Positions 23,747-35,339 of a stretch of 64,000 nucleotides of DNA are shown one piece after another. Source of the DNA: Diadema setosum (taxonomy: Eukaryota; Echinodermata; Echinoidea; Diadematoida; Diadematidae); contig CM067065.1 in NCBI GenBank assembly GCA_033980235.1, forward strand, positions 26,134,836-26,198,835. The letters are read 5' to 3'. The position numbers were made by a program, and so were the translations under genes. The stretch's first letter is position 1; every line of letters begins with the position of its first letter. The notes beneath the pieces are model-generated. The model was not told the DNA's origin. It searched no databases and was given only the letters and a program-made list of their open reading frames with translations.

Positions 23747-24303
23747 TTAAAGGACAAGTTCACCTTCATAGACAGGTGGGTTGAATGAATGCAGCAATGT
23801 TAGTAGAACACATCAGTGAGAGTTTGAGCAAAATCGGACAATCCGTTAAAAAGTTATGAATTTTTGAAGTTTATGCTCAGTCACGGCTGGATGAAAAGAC
23901 TACTATAGCTTGTGATGTCACATGAGTACAACGAAATAAAGAAAGAATAAATAAAATTCAACATATTTCCATTTTTCTCGCATAACAAAAGAACACTCGA
24001 CTTCTCTCTTTCAAAAGTCAGGGGGAATAATATTACCCTTAACATACGTCAGTAGCAAGTCGTGTGCACTTTATTCAAAAAGTAAAGTTTTGTGAAATTC
24101 TCTTTTTATTTTCTTATAGCTGTACGCATGTGACATCATACACTGTAGTAGTCTTCTCTTCCAGCAGTGACTGTGCAGATACTTAAAACATTCGTAACTT
24201 TTGAACGGATTGTCCAATTTTCCTCAAACTTTCACTGATGTGTTCTACTAATACTTGTGCTTCCCTCAATCCTTATGTATATGAAGGTGGACTTGCCCTT
24301 TAA
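23747..24303. mobile_element. TTAA-flanked MITE (piggyBac-like ends)
   Basis: TTAAAGGACAAGTTCACC at the left is mirrored by GGTGGACTTGCCCTTTAA at the right, and the inverted similarity continues far inwards. TTAA is present once at each edge. The matching position in the left U copy (3027-3030) has one TTAA and no insert. A diverged relative lies at about 34965-35330. No transposase. Confidence 0.85.
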
Positions 24304-24576
24304 CAGGTTTAAACGTACATTGAAAATGGGGAAAGTTAAAGCAATTTATTCCCGGGACAAGACTACTACATGGATTAGCATGTCTGGGCCGACCGCCGAG
24401 ACAAGGTCGGCGAGGTCTCTCAGGGCCAATAAACTTCATGCGTCGGCAAGAGACTAGCAGTCATCGCGTTATGCTCGGCAGCTGTAAGAGGAATTGATGG
24501 CATTATCTTCGTGGTCACTGAGAAGGCAGGTTGTCCAAAATATTTTTGTTGCGGAAAAGACCACAGTGAGAGAATT

Positions 24577-25192
24577 ATGTCGAAACGCGGGAGTGCAACG
24601 GGCCGGACACGGGGAAGCGGTGTGCAGCGGACGGTAGCATCAAAGCGGGGTCGCAGGACATCGGTAGCTGCACCATCGTCCGGCCGGGGCAGGGGGCGAA
24701 CTCGACGGGGACCCGACTCGCCAACGACAACATCCGTAACGACTTCGGTGTCGTCCCCGCCGCCCCCGCAGGGACACCCTTCCGAGTCGCAGCCTGGGAC
24801 CTCTTCTGGTGGGACGAGAACCGACCCGAAACAGCTGCTAACGGTGAGTTTCTGCCATTTCCGCTCGTTTCAAGAGAGGTTTCGCAGTTTAGTGCTTGCA
24901 GCCTGGCTTAGCCACGCAGGGCCCTCATGTTTTAGGGGATGCAGCGGGGGGGGGGGGGGGGGGGGGGGGGGGGAATCATTTTCGCGCAGCCGCAGGCGAT
25001 CTCAGAGCTAGGCGACGACCCAGGGTTGCATGTTTAGCCTGGTGTGAAAGAGCGCATCTGAAAAGGGGAGTATGTGTAGCTTGGGCAATTACTAAAATTC
25101 GGTGCCGTTACGCGCACAGATGCCTGCGTTGCAGCGACCCCTCGCACGGCGCAGTGCCGTGTGCAAAATCAAAGTCGTCCGCTAGCAAGTAA
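24577..25192 (+). pseudogene. Gag-like ORF of a DIRS/Ngaro-type element
   Basis: From the ATG at 24577 a very basic, Arg/Gly/Ser/Pro-rich N-terminus (MSKRGSATGRTRGSG) is read. A homopolymeric G-run at about 24946-24973 then breaks the frame. In another frame the text ends with a zinc knuckle CLRCSDPSHGAVPC (C-x2-C-x4-H-x4-C). That fits nucleic-acid-binding Gag proteins and lies just upstream of the RT. GTGAGT at 24844 could act as a donor by chance. The G-run length may be a sequencing uncertainty. Confidence 0.6.
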
Positions 25193-26900
25193 CGGACCTG
25201 CTCCCACCTCCATCGATATCACTAGTGCAAGCAATTTGTCATCTCCTCTGCCGGTTCCAAATCTAATTTCTCCGCATTCACATCGGACGCTCGCGCCTAA
25301 TCCCGTTTTATTGGACCGTTTATTACCCTTTCTGCACTCATACCATCACCAAGGCGATGCCCGTTACTTAATCCGAGGTTTTACGCATGGTTTCCCCCTA
25401 GGTTTCAAAGGCGAGCGTGTCTCCATGACTGCAACGAATTTGAAGTCGGCCTTTGACCATCCCCAAATAGTAAAAGCAAAGATTGATAAGGAAATACAAT
25501 TATTAGGTAGGATAGGCGGCCCCTTCCCTTCTCCCCAACCCCCTTTCAGAATTTTCGATGTTCTCCCATAGGCGTAGTCCCTAAGAGCACTCCAGGGGGA
25601 ATTCCGTCTGATTCATCATTTATCTTATCCGAGGGGGCCTTCAGTAAACGATAGTATCGATCGGAAAGAGTGCACAGTGGTTTACAGCAGTTTCGATGAT
25701 GCAGTAGCCCTAGTTGTTTCACTGGGACATGGGGCTTACATGGGGAAGGCAGATATCAAGTCAGCATGTAGGTTGTTGCCGGTGGACCCGAATGATTTCG
25801 ATGTTCTTGGAATGTGTGTGGATGGGCAATTTTTCTTCGATCGATGCATGCCCATGGGCTGCTCTGTGTCGTGCGCAGTCTTTGAGAGGTTTAATACATT
25901 CCTTCAGGATTGTTGCAGGCGTATCGCAGGGGGACAAACCATATTCCACTATCTCGATGACTTCTTTTTCGCAGGTGCATCTGCTGCAGAATGCGAACAC
26001 ATAATGCATTGTTTCAGGGCGATGTGTGAGCGTTTTGGGGTGCCCATAGCGGAAAGCAAGACAGAAGGTCCGGTGCAGCAAATCACATACCTAGGTCTTC
26101 AGATTGATGCATCCACCCTGCGGGTACAGGTTCCGGAAGTCAAAGTTTTGGTCCTTCTCAGCATGCTGCGCGAGTTCCTGGTCAAGTCCAAGGTCACATT
26201 GCGGGAAATGCAATCGCTCATAGGCAGCCTTAACTTCTTATGTAATGCGATTGGGCCCGGTAGGGCCTTTCTACGTCGACTAATCGATCTCACGCACGGG
26301 GGAAGTCTGCCTCACCACCGAATTCGATTTTTTTCCGGGGCTAAGGCCGATATTTCGGCTTGGATCGAATTTCTACGCCATTTCAATGGGACGGTGAAAA
26401 TTCCAGATCAAGTGTGGCACGGGAACGCCTTCTTTCATTTCTATTCAGATGCGGCAGCAAGCATTGGTTTCGGTGTCTATTTCGATGGGAAATGGGCTCA
26501 AGCTAAATGGCCGGAGGACGTCCTCGCCTGCCAGTATTCGATCGCATTTCCGGAGCTGTTTCCACTTTTTGTGGGAGTTTCGCTATGGGGTGATCAATTG
26601 ACAGACAAGAAGGTGGTATTTTGGTCATACAACCAAGCAGTTGTGGCAGTAATTAACAGGCAATCGTCCACATGCAGGCACATCATGACTCTTATACGCC
26701 GTTTAGTTGTGCTGTGTCTGAAATGGAATATTTGGTTTCGAGCCAAGTATGTGCCCGGGGTTAATAATGACATTGCTGACTCTCTATCACGCTTCCAGAG
26801 GGGCAGATTTCGTCGCCTGGCCCGCGATGCCGACCGCCTGGGGACACCACTCCCAGTCCAACTTTGGACCAACTTCACGGGGAACAAGCCCTCTTGCTAG
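25161..26900 (+). pseudogene. DIRS/Ngaro-type RT and RNase H
   Basis: The upstream part (25161-25571) holds LLDRLLPFLHSYH and YLIRGFTHGFPLGF, then two compensating frameshifts near 25548 and 25597. Between them the third frame reads SPIGVVPKSTPG. The frame then continues EFRLIHHLSYPRGPSVNDSI. In the main 407-codon stretch from 25677 the RT motif YLDD is at residues 92-95 and the RNase H begins FHFYSDAA (D258), with E293 and a closing VNNDIADSLSR (D368). The acidic residue expected in the third RNase H motif is replaced: it reads SYNQAVV where the family normally has DNQAVV, so Y318 probably inactivates RNase H. The 3' end overlaps the recombinase frame by 37 bp, as in DIRS-like elements. Confidence 0.85.
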
Positions 26901-27613
26901 AATCTTCCAGGGCCCGAAACACCATGAGTACGTACCGCCAGGCGTGGTCCGCTTTCCAAGCCTTCAGACGCTCTTATCACTTCGATATCACAGCGGCCCC
27001 TACTACTGAGCAGATAGCTCTATTTATTTCTTATCTGTCTTGGCACAGTTATTCCCCCAACACGATTGCCACGTACGTTTCGGGCTTGTCGTTTTGCTTA
27101 CGCGGATATAAGGAAGAGGACATTACGAACAGTTTTCCAATTAAACACTTAATTGAAGGATGTAGACGGCTTCATGCCAGGGAAGATATTCGTTGCCCCA
27201 TTACGCTGACTATTTTGCGGCTCCTTACGCGCGTTACCTTCTGTTGTGCGAATTCGTATGATTGTATTATGTTGACTTCCGCTTTTCTTGTTGTTTTTTT
27301 CGGTTTCCTACAAATAGGCGAATTCACAGCCACGCCACAGCGAGGCCCCTTAGTGACCGATGACATCACCATTAAGGGAAATCCCCCTCACCGACGCTTG
27401 GTCTTAACAATTCGGTTGTCCAAAACAGATCAGCGTGGCGCGGGACGTGTCATAATCATTCCAGAGAGTGCATGTGCGTCACTCTGCCCGGTGCGGGCGG
27501 TTTTGAATTATTTGCGCATTCGTCCTGAGCAGAGAGGGGCATTTTTTTTCAGCAATTCAATGTCACTCCCTTGTCAAGATTTGAATTTAGCTTCGGTACC
27601 TTTAAATCTGTAA
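26864..27613 (+). pseudogene. Tyrosine recombinase, truncated
   Basis: A 249-residue frame overlapping the RT-RNase H end. It begins with a helical core-binding region (RNTMSTYRQAWSAF, then PNTIATYVSGLSF), followed by a catalytic-domain start (FLVVFFGFLQIGEFTA). This is the layout of DIRS/Ngaro/Crypton recombinases. The first catalytic arginine, normally in FLRxGE, is Q150 (CAA at 27311-27313, one transition from CGA). The frame stops at 27613 before the HxxR box and the nucleophilic tyrosine. Substrate would be the circular cDNA intermediate of a YR retroelement. This copy cannot be active. Confidence 0.8.
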
Positions 27614-28410
27614 GCTCGTACCTTAAATAAATAACAATCTTTGAGGTAAGAATTTTTGGATAAGAATTAGAAAAGAAAATCTTTGAAATGGGCCCATCAT
27701 CCCCTTCGGAGGTGTTGCCCATTGGTCTCCTTGGGAACTACTCAGTATACTGAGTGAATGCAACAAAATTAGAAGAAAAACTTCGTTGAAGTTTGAGAAG
27801 AGGCAGTCAATCCGTTTTTAAAAGTGACGTTACATGTTATTTTCGATGCCAGCATTGCTGAAAGAGACGACAACAAAATTTCTTGATGTCAATGCAGGTC
27901 GACCTTTCTTTTTTTCTTTGTGTGTGTGTTTGTAAAAATAGCATTTCCAAAGGTTTGAACATGTATGCAACGTTCACATCTACTCGACCGACATCAATTT
28001 ATAGTATTCGTATATACTCCACTTTCTTGAAGAAGTAAAGTGCACTGTCTTTATAAAAGTAAACATGGAACATGTTCATTGTCGTGTACGTTTCACTAAC
28101 ACTGTTGTACATTTGTTCATTTACATGATAAGGACACATAGATTCGGGTAAGTGAAAAATAGTAGGCCTGTCAATTAAATTGCATCTGCATCTGGCCACA
28201 AAATTTCAAAAAAAAAAGAAGAAATCGCTCAATGGCTCGCTAAAGCTTTACAAATTCAAAAGCAGTCTTGTCACACATAAAAGTAAAACATTGCATGACA
28301 AAACTGTCCATGATTCATTGCACTTTGGATAAAGATTATGATTGAGCTGCCGTTCTTTAGACTCAACATATTTCTTTCTTTATAATGTTCGTGTTTTCTT
28401 TAAAAGTAAA
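27614..28410. other. Region 3' of the DIRS-like element
   Basis: No coding signal. A perfect 16-bp palindrome ACTCAGTATACTGAGT lies at 27740-27755. I could not establish the split direct or inverted terminal repeats that would define the element's 3' end. The rest is AT-rich spacer. Confidence 0.45.
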
Positions 28411-29169
28411 TGTGACCCGCTACAACAAAAAGGTCCTAAAGTCGCGCACGGTCGAAGCCGTGAAAATCGAGTTTGAAGTCAGAGCATTAAAATTGGTCAA
28501 AACTTACGATTTTCTGATTTTGATATATTATTGAAGTCTAACATGTCTTCTATCATCTGTCGAAATTTTGAAGCAAAATGGTGAAAGGAAAGACCAAAAA
28601 ATAGCGTTTTTCTGAGCCATGTTTTTTGGCGTTTCAACGAAGTAGAAACTGGTTCGAAAATTTGGATTGAGTGCCACAGATAGGTTCCGCCCCTAACAAC
28701 GACCGGAGTGATCTCATTGGTCAGTTTGCTGCTTGCTGCTAACCGAAGCGTGAAGCTCGCACACTGCCCAGTCGACTGGTGCGTGCGGGCGGGGTGCGCT
28801 ATGCTCAGCCGCTTCTCACATCCTGGTCACTGATTGGTTGGTGAGGACACCGCCGACGCTGATGTGCTTGAATGAACTCTTCGGGTGTTGCTAGGGCTTA
28901 CCTTCTATTGTCCAGAGGTGAAAACTGACTTGCGTGTGTTGATCGCGATTGCGTCGAAAGGAAGACTTTTAGGGCGCTTTTCTCGAAACAGTGATTTTCC
29001 AGACGTCTCGACATGCTCTCTTTTAAACATCGATATCTCCGCAGCCGATTATTTTTATAAAATGTGTTATATATCAATTTAAAGCAGAAAGATTAAGGGA
29101 TTATACCATGCAATTTTCAAATAATCGACCTCTCCCGACTTTAGGATCATTTTGTTGTAGCGGGTCACA
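28411..29169. mobile_element. MITE family A, copy 3
   Basis: It begins TGTGACCCGCTACAACAAAA and ends with the inverse, GTAGCGGGTCACA. It is highly similar to 18101-18862 over the full length. Flanks read AA rather than TA on both sides, so the target duplication has decayed or the boundary differs slightly. Non-coding. Confidence 0.85.
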
Positions 29170-29479
29170 AATATCTTGTTGGGCCACCTTAATTTTCAAT
29201 TTTCCGCGAAGTCCCGGAGGTTAAATTATGAAGTTCAATCAAGTGTTCATCTCACTCAGAGATCAAGACATTGTTTCACCTCATCCTTTGTTTCCATTGT
29301 TACATTTAATGGTATTAATACAGCAATGACAGATCGGCCATTTTTTCCACTCTGTGCTTTTGTACCTTATACAGGAAAAAAAAAATAAATAATGCATAAA
29401 ATCGAATCTTTTCTCATTTTGCAAGGCTACAAAAGGAGTATTAAGTTTGATAAAATTCGATATGGTTGTACTGACTGGT

Positions 29480-29845
29480 GTTGATTAGAGTCAGGTTACG
29501 GTCACAACTCAGAGCGGCGACCGACAGATTTGTAGCCTGCTCGGTCGCTGCTGAAACTTTGGCACCACTCAGCAGTTTTTGGAGATGTTGACCAGGCTGT
29601 AAAACCCTAGCGATGACCGAGCAGTGCCCTGTCGATTTACCGTCGGTCATCGATCGATTTTCAGTAAAAATTTTAGGGAAATATGGGGATCTGCAACGCG
29701 CAGAATCCGAGCAGTCACCGAGCGATGCCCCATCGGCAACTGGACGATCTCCCACGCGGTCCGGCCACCACCGATTTTTACGAAATCGCTGAGCGACCGA
29801 TGGGTGATCGATAGGTCATCTACCGGTGATCCATAGGCGTACCGG
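29480..29845. repeat. GC-rich repeat with iterated CGATCGG/CCGACGG words
   Basis: Compared with its AT-rich surroundings this block is CpG-rich and repeats near-palindromic words such as GATCGATCG, GGTCATCG and ACCGAGCG. Open frames occur on both strands, which is what low-complexity GC-rich text gives. Probably a dispersed non-autonomous element; the ends are not resolved. Confidence 0.5.
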
Positions 29846-30319
29846 CAGGCAGGCCTATTAGAATAATGTTCGTTTTATTTCATTCTTTTTTTGCGCAATT
29901 TCTATTTGTGTATCCCCGTGTCTTTAACATTCACCTATCTCTTATTGGTTGGGATGTCGAAAAGTAATTACCATTACAAAGACATATCTTCCTGTTTGTG
30001 GTTCATTCTTGCTAAGGTGCAATATTGAGCCCATAACTAGTCTCAAAGAAAGACCTATATTGTGTTGATCGACACTTGAATACAATATTGCATACCGTCG
30101 TGGTGTTTTTTTTTTTTTAAGACATCATAAAACTTGATGTTCTCCCATAATTTCATAATCATTCATCGAAACATTTTTAAATGAAGTTGAGTCTTAGATG
30201 AAAGGGTCTGCGAAGAAGCTAACGAAGAATATCTGACTGCTCATCTGGTATTGACCAATCAAAATGGAATATGTCACAGCATTCCCTGCATGCTTTCTGT
30301 GCGATGATGGAGTCAAACC

Positions 30320-30634
30320 CTACACTTCACGCTAAAGATTTTCGTTGTGACTCGATCTCGGGACTGCAAAAAAAAAAAAAAAAAAAAGTCAATATTTTTT
30401 CAAGGCCCCAAAATCTGGAATTCCATCCACTCTGATGTGAAATGTAAGAAAACTGCACAAAGTTTGAAGAAAGCTTTCAAGCGTATTTTACTTGAAAGGT
30501 TTTCTGGAAGTTACCAATATCATTTTACGAATTTATAAGAGACTAGCAAGATAGGGTGTGTTTGTGAAAATAACATCTTGCGTATTGTTAATGTGCGCTG
30601 GTCAATGTTTTTGTCTGTGTATGCATGTGTGTAT

Positions 30635-30671
<37 letters not shown>

Positions 30672-30905
30672 CCAATGTTTTTCTCTGTATATACAATGTA
30701 TTTACTTTTCCGGGATTAGTTTTAAATAAGGCCAATTGCCTTCTCACTCACCCCTTCACTTGATATCTTTTGCTGTTTGTTTGCTTTGTTTGTTTGTTTG
30801 TCACATTGTCATTTTATACTTGTCATACCATTGTCACATTTTATGTATGCATATTTCATTAAGTGAAAATAAATGAAATGATAAAATGAAATCATTTAAA
30901 GGGCA
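30320..30905 (+). pseudogene. Extreme C-terminus and 3'UTR of a CR1-like RT
   Basis: The frame near 30390-30540 reads FFQGPKIWNSIHSDVKCK, then SLKKAFKRILLERF. This is the conserved final segment of CR1/Jockey-type RTs (compare the PRLWNRLP region in the element at 38599-39771). Just upstream is a 22-base A-run (30368-30389) where the relatives have coding sequence. The 3'UTR includes a TG microsatellite at 30640-30666 and ends with AAATAAATGAAAT-type sequence near 30890. Confidence 0.7.
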
Positions 30906-30909
30906 AAAT

Positions 30910-33261
30910 CACGGATATATAAGGGTGCAAACTACACGATTTATTTTTAACGGTTGATTTTTTTTTTTTCGGTAAAGCCTAAGGGTAAAATGCATGCACA
31001 TGAAAAATGTAAGCACATGTTTCCATGTGCTTGCAAACACCACATTTTAGAATGAATAGAGACTACCTGTGATAGTGGAATTTCTCATGAATAAATAATA
31101 AAGCATTCGAACCCTGGCCATTGTTCAACACCATTGTCAGGGTGTTAACTACATACTCCCATACACACCCATTGACCCCTGTGCAAAGTGAACGTTTTGT
31201 ACAGAGGGTTGGAAATAGAGCAAAATCTGTAACCTAACTGTGAAATTGATGATGGATTTCATGAAACCGATTTATGTTTGAAACCACCTCCAACAAAATT
31301 GTACACTATACAACTATCACCCATATCAATGACAGTGTTATCTGATATATAGTTACTGAATTATTCAGAATCAAAAGTGGAAAATGTTTTTTTTTTTTTT
31401 TTAACGCCTAATCCATAGAATACATTCGATGCAAAAATAATGGCATTTATGTCATTATTTTGCATCGAATTCACGGACCCAGTCGTTTGGTCACCTGGTG
31501 TGGGCATATTCATTCTTTTCTTGAACATGATTTATGAATTCAATGGATTGTTGAGTCGTGCGAACTCATGTGCGCATACGTTGACTCCCAGATGGCTCAT
31601 TGTACAGCTCGTGCATGCGTGTTTGAGCTGAGCATCTAGCGCAAATTCCATTTCCAAAGCAGATCAGCTCTTCTGAGGCTTTTCGTAGCGGCTAACTGCA
31701 ACTCTGACTTCAACACTATTTTGTCCACTTCATAATATCAAGACCCCGCAGATTCCTACTACGTGGAAAATGGTGAGTTAAAACATCATCGTAAAGCATA
31801 ATTTGAAATATCCACGATGTTCTCGACCATGGCCTTACTCTCGATATTACACCCTTCATCAAATTTCTTGTATCTGTTATGTTTTTGGATGTATAGCCAT
31901 GTCTTGTAATGTAGGCTTGTAGGTAGCAATATTAAAATGTTCATTTTAGAGTTCTGTTAAAATTGGCTAGTTTTATGCGTGCTGTTTTCTGTTTTATTTT
32001 GTTTTGTTTCGTAACCATTCTGTGGAATTAGATCAGATTTATCGATAAAATGTCTTGCTAAAGACGTCATGGCATTCCGATTTCAGATTTCAGATTCATT
32101 TATTGTTCATTTAGGAAATTCTTTTTGTCGGTATATGGGCGTGCACAAAGGAAAATCTACATACATGCATAAACTTACATATATTCATGTACATGTACAC
32201 ATTATAAATGATACAATTTTAACTACATACACAATTATACAAGCATAATTTATACTCACAATACATTCAACACATACATCATCACAAAATTCAAATAATT
32301 CTTTATTTACCGGTCAACAACAAAACAAAATAGTTAAGAAAACGTGGAATCGGACATTCCTATAGGAAGTGTATCCTTTACATAACCTTTACGCCCTCCC
32401 CCCCCCCCCCCCCCACACACACACACCCAAGGATAATACATCGCGTCGTGCCATACCACATTTGATTAATAACGAATAAAAGGAACGGAAGTTGATGAAT
32501 AATTGTGGATAAACTTATGGATAGATAGGCCAGTGTACTAACGAAACTTATAATGGCAAACATTGCACGCTTATTTTTATGCTGGGATAATTCTCTGTAG
32601 TCAGTTAGTGTTAGTGGTGGACTTAAGTACACCTTGTATGCAGCAAGGCAGTGCATAAGAATTGAACTATACATTAGGCTGCCATGGAGAGAGTTATGTA
32701 GTCACATTTACATAAGTCAGCTCTTCTGCAAAAGTATTACACACGCATGAGCAGTGGCCTTGAACTCATGACACTTGATTTTCCTTTTCAGGTATTTAAG
32801 CAAGATACAATACGATGAAGTTGCGCCCATTCTCCTGATCACGTAAACTTATATGCAATTCTGAAGGACATAGTGATTCCTCAACAGAATATGTAAGTTT
32901 CATTAATGGATTAATCCGTAATATATGTATTTTAAGGTTATTGATTCATCTAGATTTTCAGAATGTGATATCCGTGAAGTATATTATATTAAAGCTTATT
33001 ATTACACACGAATGCAGTCTTATCATAACGTAGCCACCGTTTAGTGGATGTCGGAAAATTTGATAAGACTATAGTGCAATTTTTGATACCATCTATAATC
33101 AAGAGATATGTTACTCAAGTGGACCATTGCGATCATTCTCTCTTGCCTTATGCGTTCTACGTCTTCTCAGTTTTTTTGGATTTTTTCTTGAAAACTCCAT
33201 GATGGATTGTCACTCATACAGGCAGCATCTCTACCCCGCAAGAATCTTCAAATGCCCTGAA

Positions 33262-33292
<31 letters not shown>

Positions 33293-33405
33293 GGGGGGGG
33301 AGGTAATCTTCTTTTCTGTAACCAGTATTATTAAAGTAAATCATATTAATGTTATGAATAAGTAGAGGGGGCTATATTTTAACTTTTGTGTGTGTGTGGT
33401 AACAG
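30910..33405. other. Large unassigned region with homopolymers
   Basis: No gene recognised. Contains T-runs (31387-31402 and about 33267-33292, the latter followed by a G-run), and a C-run at about 32397-32414. Near 31650-31772 there is a GC-richer stretch ending GGAAAATG|GTGAGT that could be a 5' exon with a donor. Nothing downstream confirms it. Confidence 0.4.
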
Positions 33406-33782
33406 GATTAGAGGTGTCAACCATAATGGGCATCATTACACTCATTGCCATGGCCAGCACCCGGACCATCATCTGTGGCAAGCTCAGCAACGGCTGAATG
33501 GCTGAGGTCTATAAGTCTTACTCCTTTCCTAACTGTGTAAAATATACAGCAAACTGATGTTAAATTGGCATGTATTTTTGATGTTGTCTTACTTTGTTAT
33601 TTTATGTTATGAAGACTTTGAGTTGGTTAGGGAAAATGTGGGAATATTTGAATATGCCCTATGTCATAAATGTATGCAGGCCTGCATGAAAGGGGTGTAT
33701 TTTCATCTCAGTCCAAATTCGCCACATTTTTTTTTTTCAACATGACTTTACTCAGGCTATTCCACATCTATTTTTTTTTCAG

Positions 33783-33861
33783 CTCTAACTTAGTGATGTC
33801 TGCATGCTGTCTCCTAATTCCCCGTCTGCTTGGAGAGGACATGCTGTATGTCTGTGACAAA
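33783..33861 (+). other. Candidate exon with good splice signals
   Basis: A T-rich tract ending TTTCAG precedes 79 bases followed by GTAAGT at 33862. One frame is open (SNLVMSACCLLIPRLLGEDM). Joined to the next candidate exon it stays open for 16 codons and then meets a stop. It could be a piece of a long non-coding transcript, a decayed gene, or chance. Confidence 0.2.
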
Positions 33862-34027
33862 GTAAGTGCTGCATTTTTTTTTTTTATGGGAGACGGGAAT
33901 TCCATCTGCTTTGTTACTAGAAATATAACAGGAATATTTCTTTGCAACATTATTATGTTTTACTCATATAACAAAGAGCTGAAATAAATCTATCCGACCG
34001 GATTTGTTTAGAAACCAATATCAAAGC

Positions 34028-34330
34028 TTAAAGGGATGGTATAGTATTGGTGGAGGTGAAGATTTGGGGCTTTTAACTTTTTGTGATATACCAAGAACCT
34101 ACTTATGAAATAATAGAGAGTATGCATTCTAAGAGGAATTATAAAGATTATTTGATGAAAATTGGTTTTGAAATGGATGAGGCATCTAAAAACAAAGTAA
34201 AACGCATCGATCGTGATAAAAAGTGGGTCCTATATTATTTCTGGAGTTATTATTATTGCTCTGTTTTGGATATCGCAGCTATTTCAAAACCATTTCTTAT
34301 TATCTCAGCAACAGATGTTAGAAACCTGAA
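34028..34330 (+). repeat. TTAAAGGGATGG-headed dispersed repeat
   Basis: It begins TTAAAGGGATGGTATAG, the same first twelve bases as the foldback at 1728-2097, then diverges into AT-rich text. The right boundary is not resolved. It may be one end of another TTAA-targeting element. Confidence 0.4.
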
Positions 34331-34499
34331 GTAGATCTCAACAAAAACTATACAATCAATTTCATTTTCCATTTTCAGGTCAATGGTCATAGTTGCAACC
34401 TGTTAGTTTATGTAAGCAACAAAACTGCGTAGTGTAAACGACCTATTTCCTTCGAAATTTTATTCATTCATTATCTATCTATGCCAAAATCTCTTTCAG

Positions 34500-34732
34500 A
34501 ACCTGGCAGGACTAAATCCAACAGTCTTCACTGTGAATGCTGCGCACTAGTGACATCACTATTTGGCTGGATGGTTGTGAAATCTCCCCGAATTCCTGTA
34601 CACAATCGTGTCTTCCTTCGCTACAATGTTTGCGGCCTTCAGATCTGTGCTCTGTGGCTTTGAGTATCCCAGACAAGGCAGAAACACTCGATGCATTCTT
34701 CAGCAGTACATTGCAAGCCTTGATCTGAACAG
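34500..34732 (+). other. Second candidate exon with splice signals
   Basis: CTCTTTCAG lies at the acceptor and CAG|GTAACT at the donor, giving 233 bases. One internal frame is open to 34663 (PGRTKSNSLHCECC) but is not the frame continued from 33861. No domain recognised. Confidence 0.2.
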
Positions 34733-34964
34733 GTAACTATCACGAAAAAACCCTACGGCATTGCATTAACAATATTGCTCAATAATTGTCTTGATATAGT
34801 TTACCAGCCTAAAGTTTTCATGGTGTATACTTTTACAAGGAATTGTCACCAGAGAAATGATGTTGTTCAGGTTGTCCCTCCATGCGTTCATCTGTCTGTA
34901 ATCGATTATGACAACGTTGAATCACGGAAGGAAATGAAACGAAAAGTACAAGTGGACAAGTTAA

Positions 34965-35330
34965 TGCAGGGAGATTACTTTAGCAGTTGAACACATCGTG
35001 ACAAATTGAGGAATATCGGAAAATCCGTGAAAGAGCTATATATACATAAATATTTAGAGTTTCAGTGCCGCTATTACGAGATGGGAAAGCTACATCCTTG
35101 ACGTCAACCATGGAAAATTATATAAGAAATGCAAAGAAAATAGGCATAGTTTCACGTTTCTAGCATTACAAAAGGAGCACTTGATTTACTTCTTCCAGAA
35201 GGGGGGGGGGGTGGTAATATTACCCTTAACATAATATTTATGGCAACGACAAAAAAGTGTAGGCAAAGTCTACTTTTCATTGAGAAACAGATTTCATGGA
35301 ATTCTCTTGATATTTTCTTCATATACGTTT
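34965..35330 (+). repeat. Diverged relative of the TTAA MITE
   Basis: Several blocks match 23747-24303 in the same order: GTTGAACACATC, AATATCGGAAAATCCGTG, a purine-rich G-run segment and TAATATTACCCTTAACATA. The terminal repeats are no longer recognisable. Old non-coding copy. Confidence 0.6.
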
Positions 35331-35339
35331 CCATACATG

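Noticed and set aside
33406..33480. Short open segment MGIITLIAMASTRTIICG after an AACAG acceptor
   Set aside because: No usable donor and no domain. Composition alone is weak evidence.
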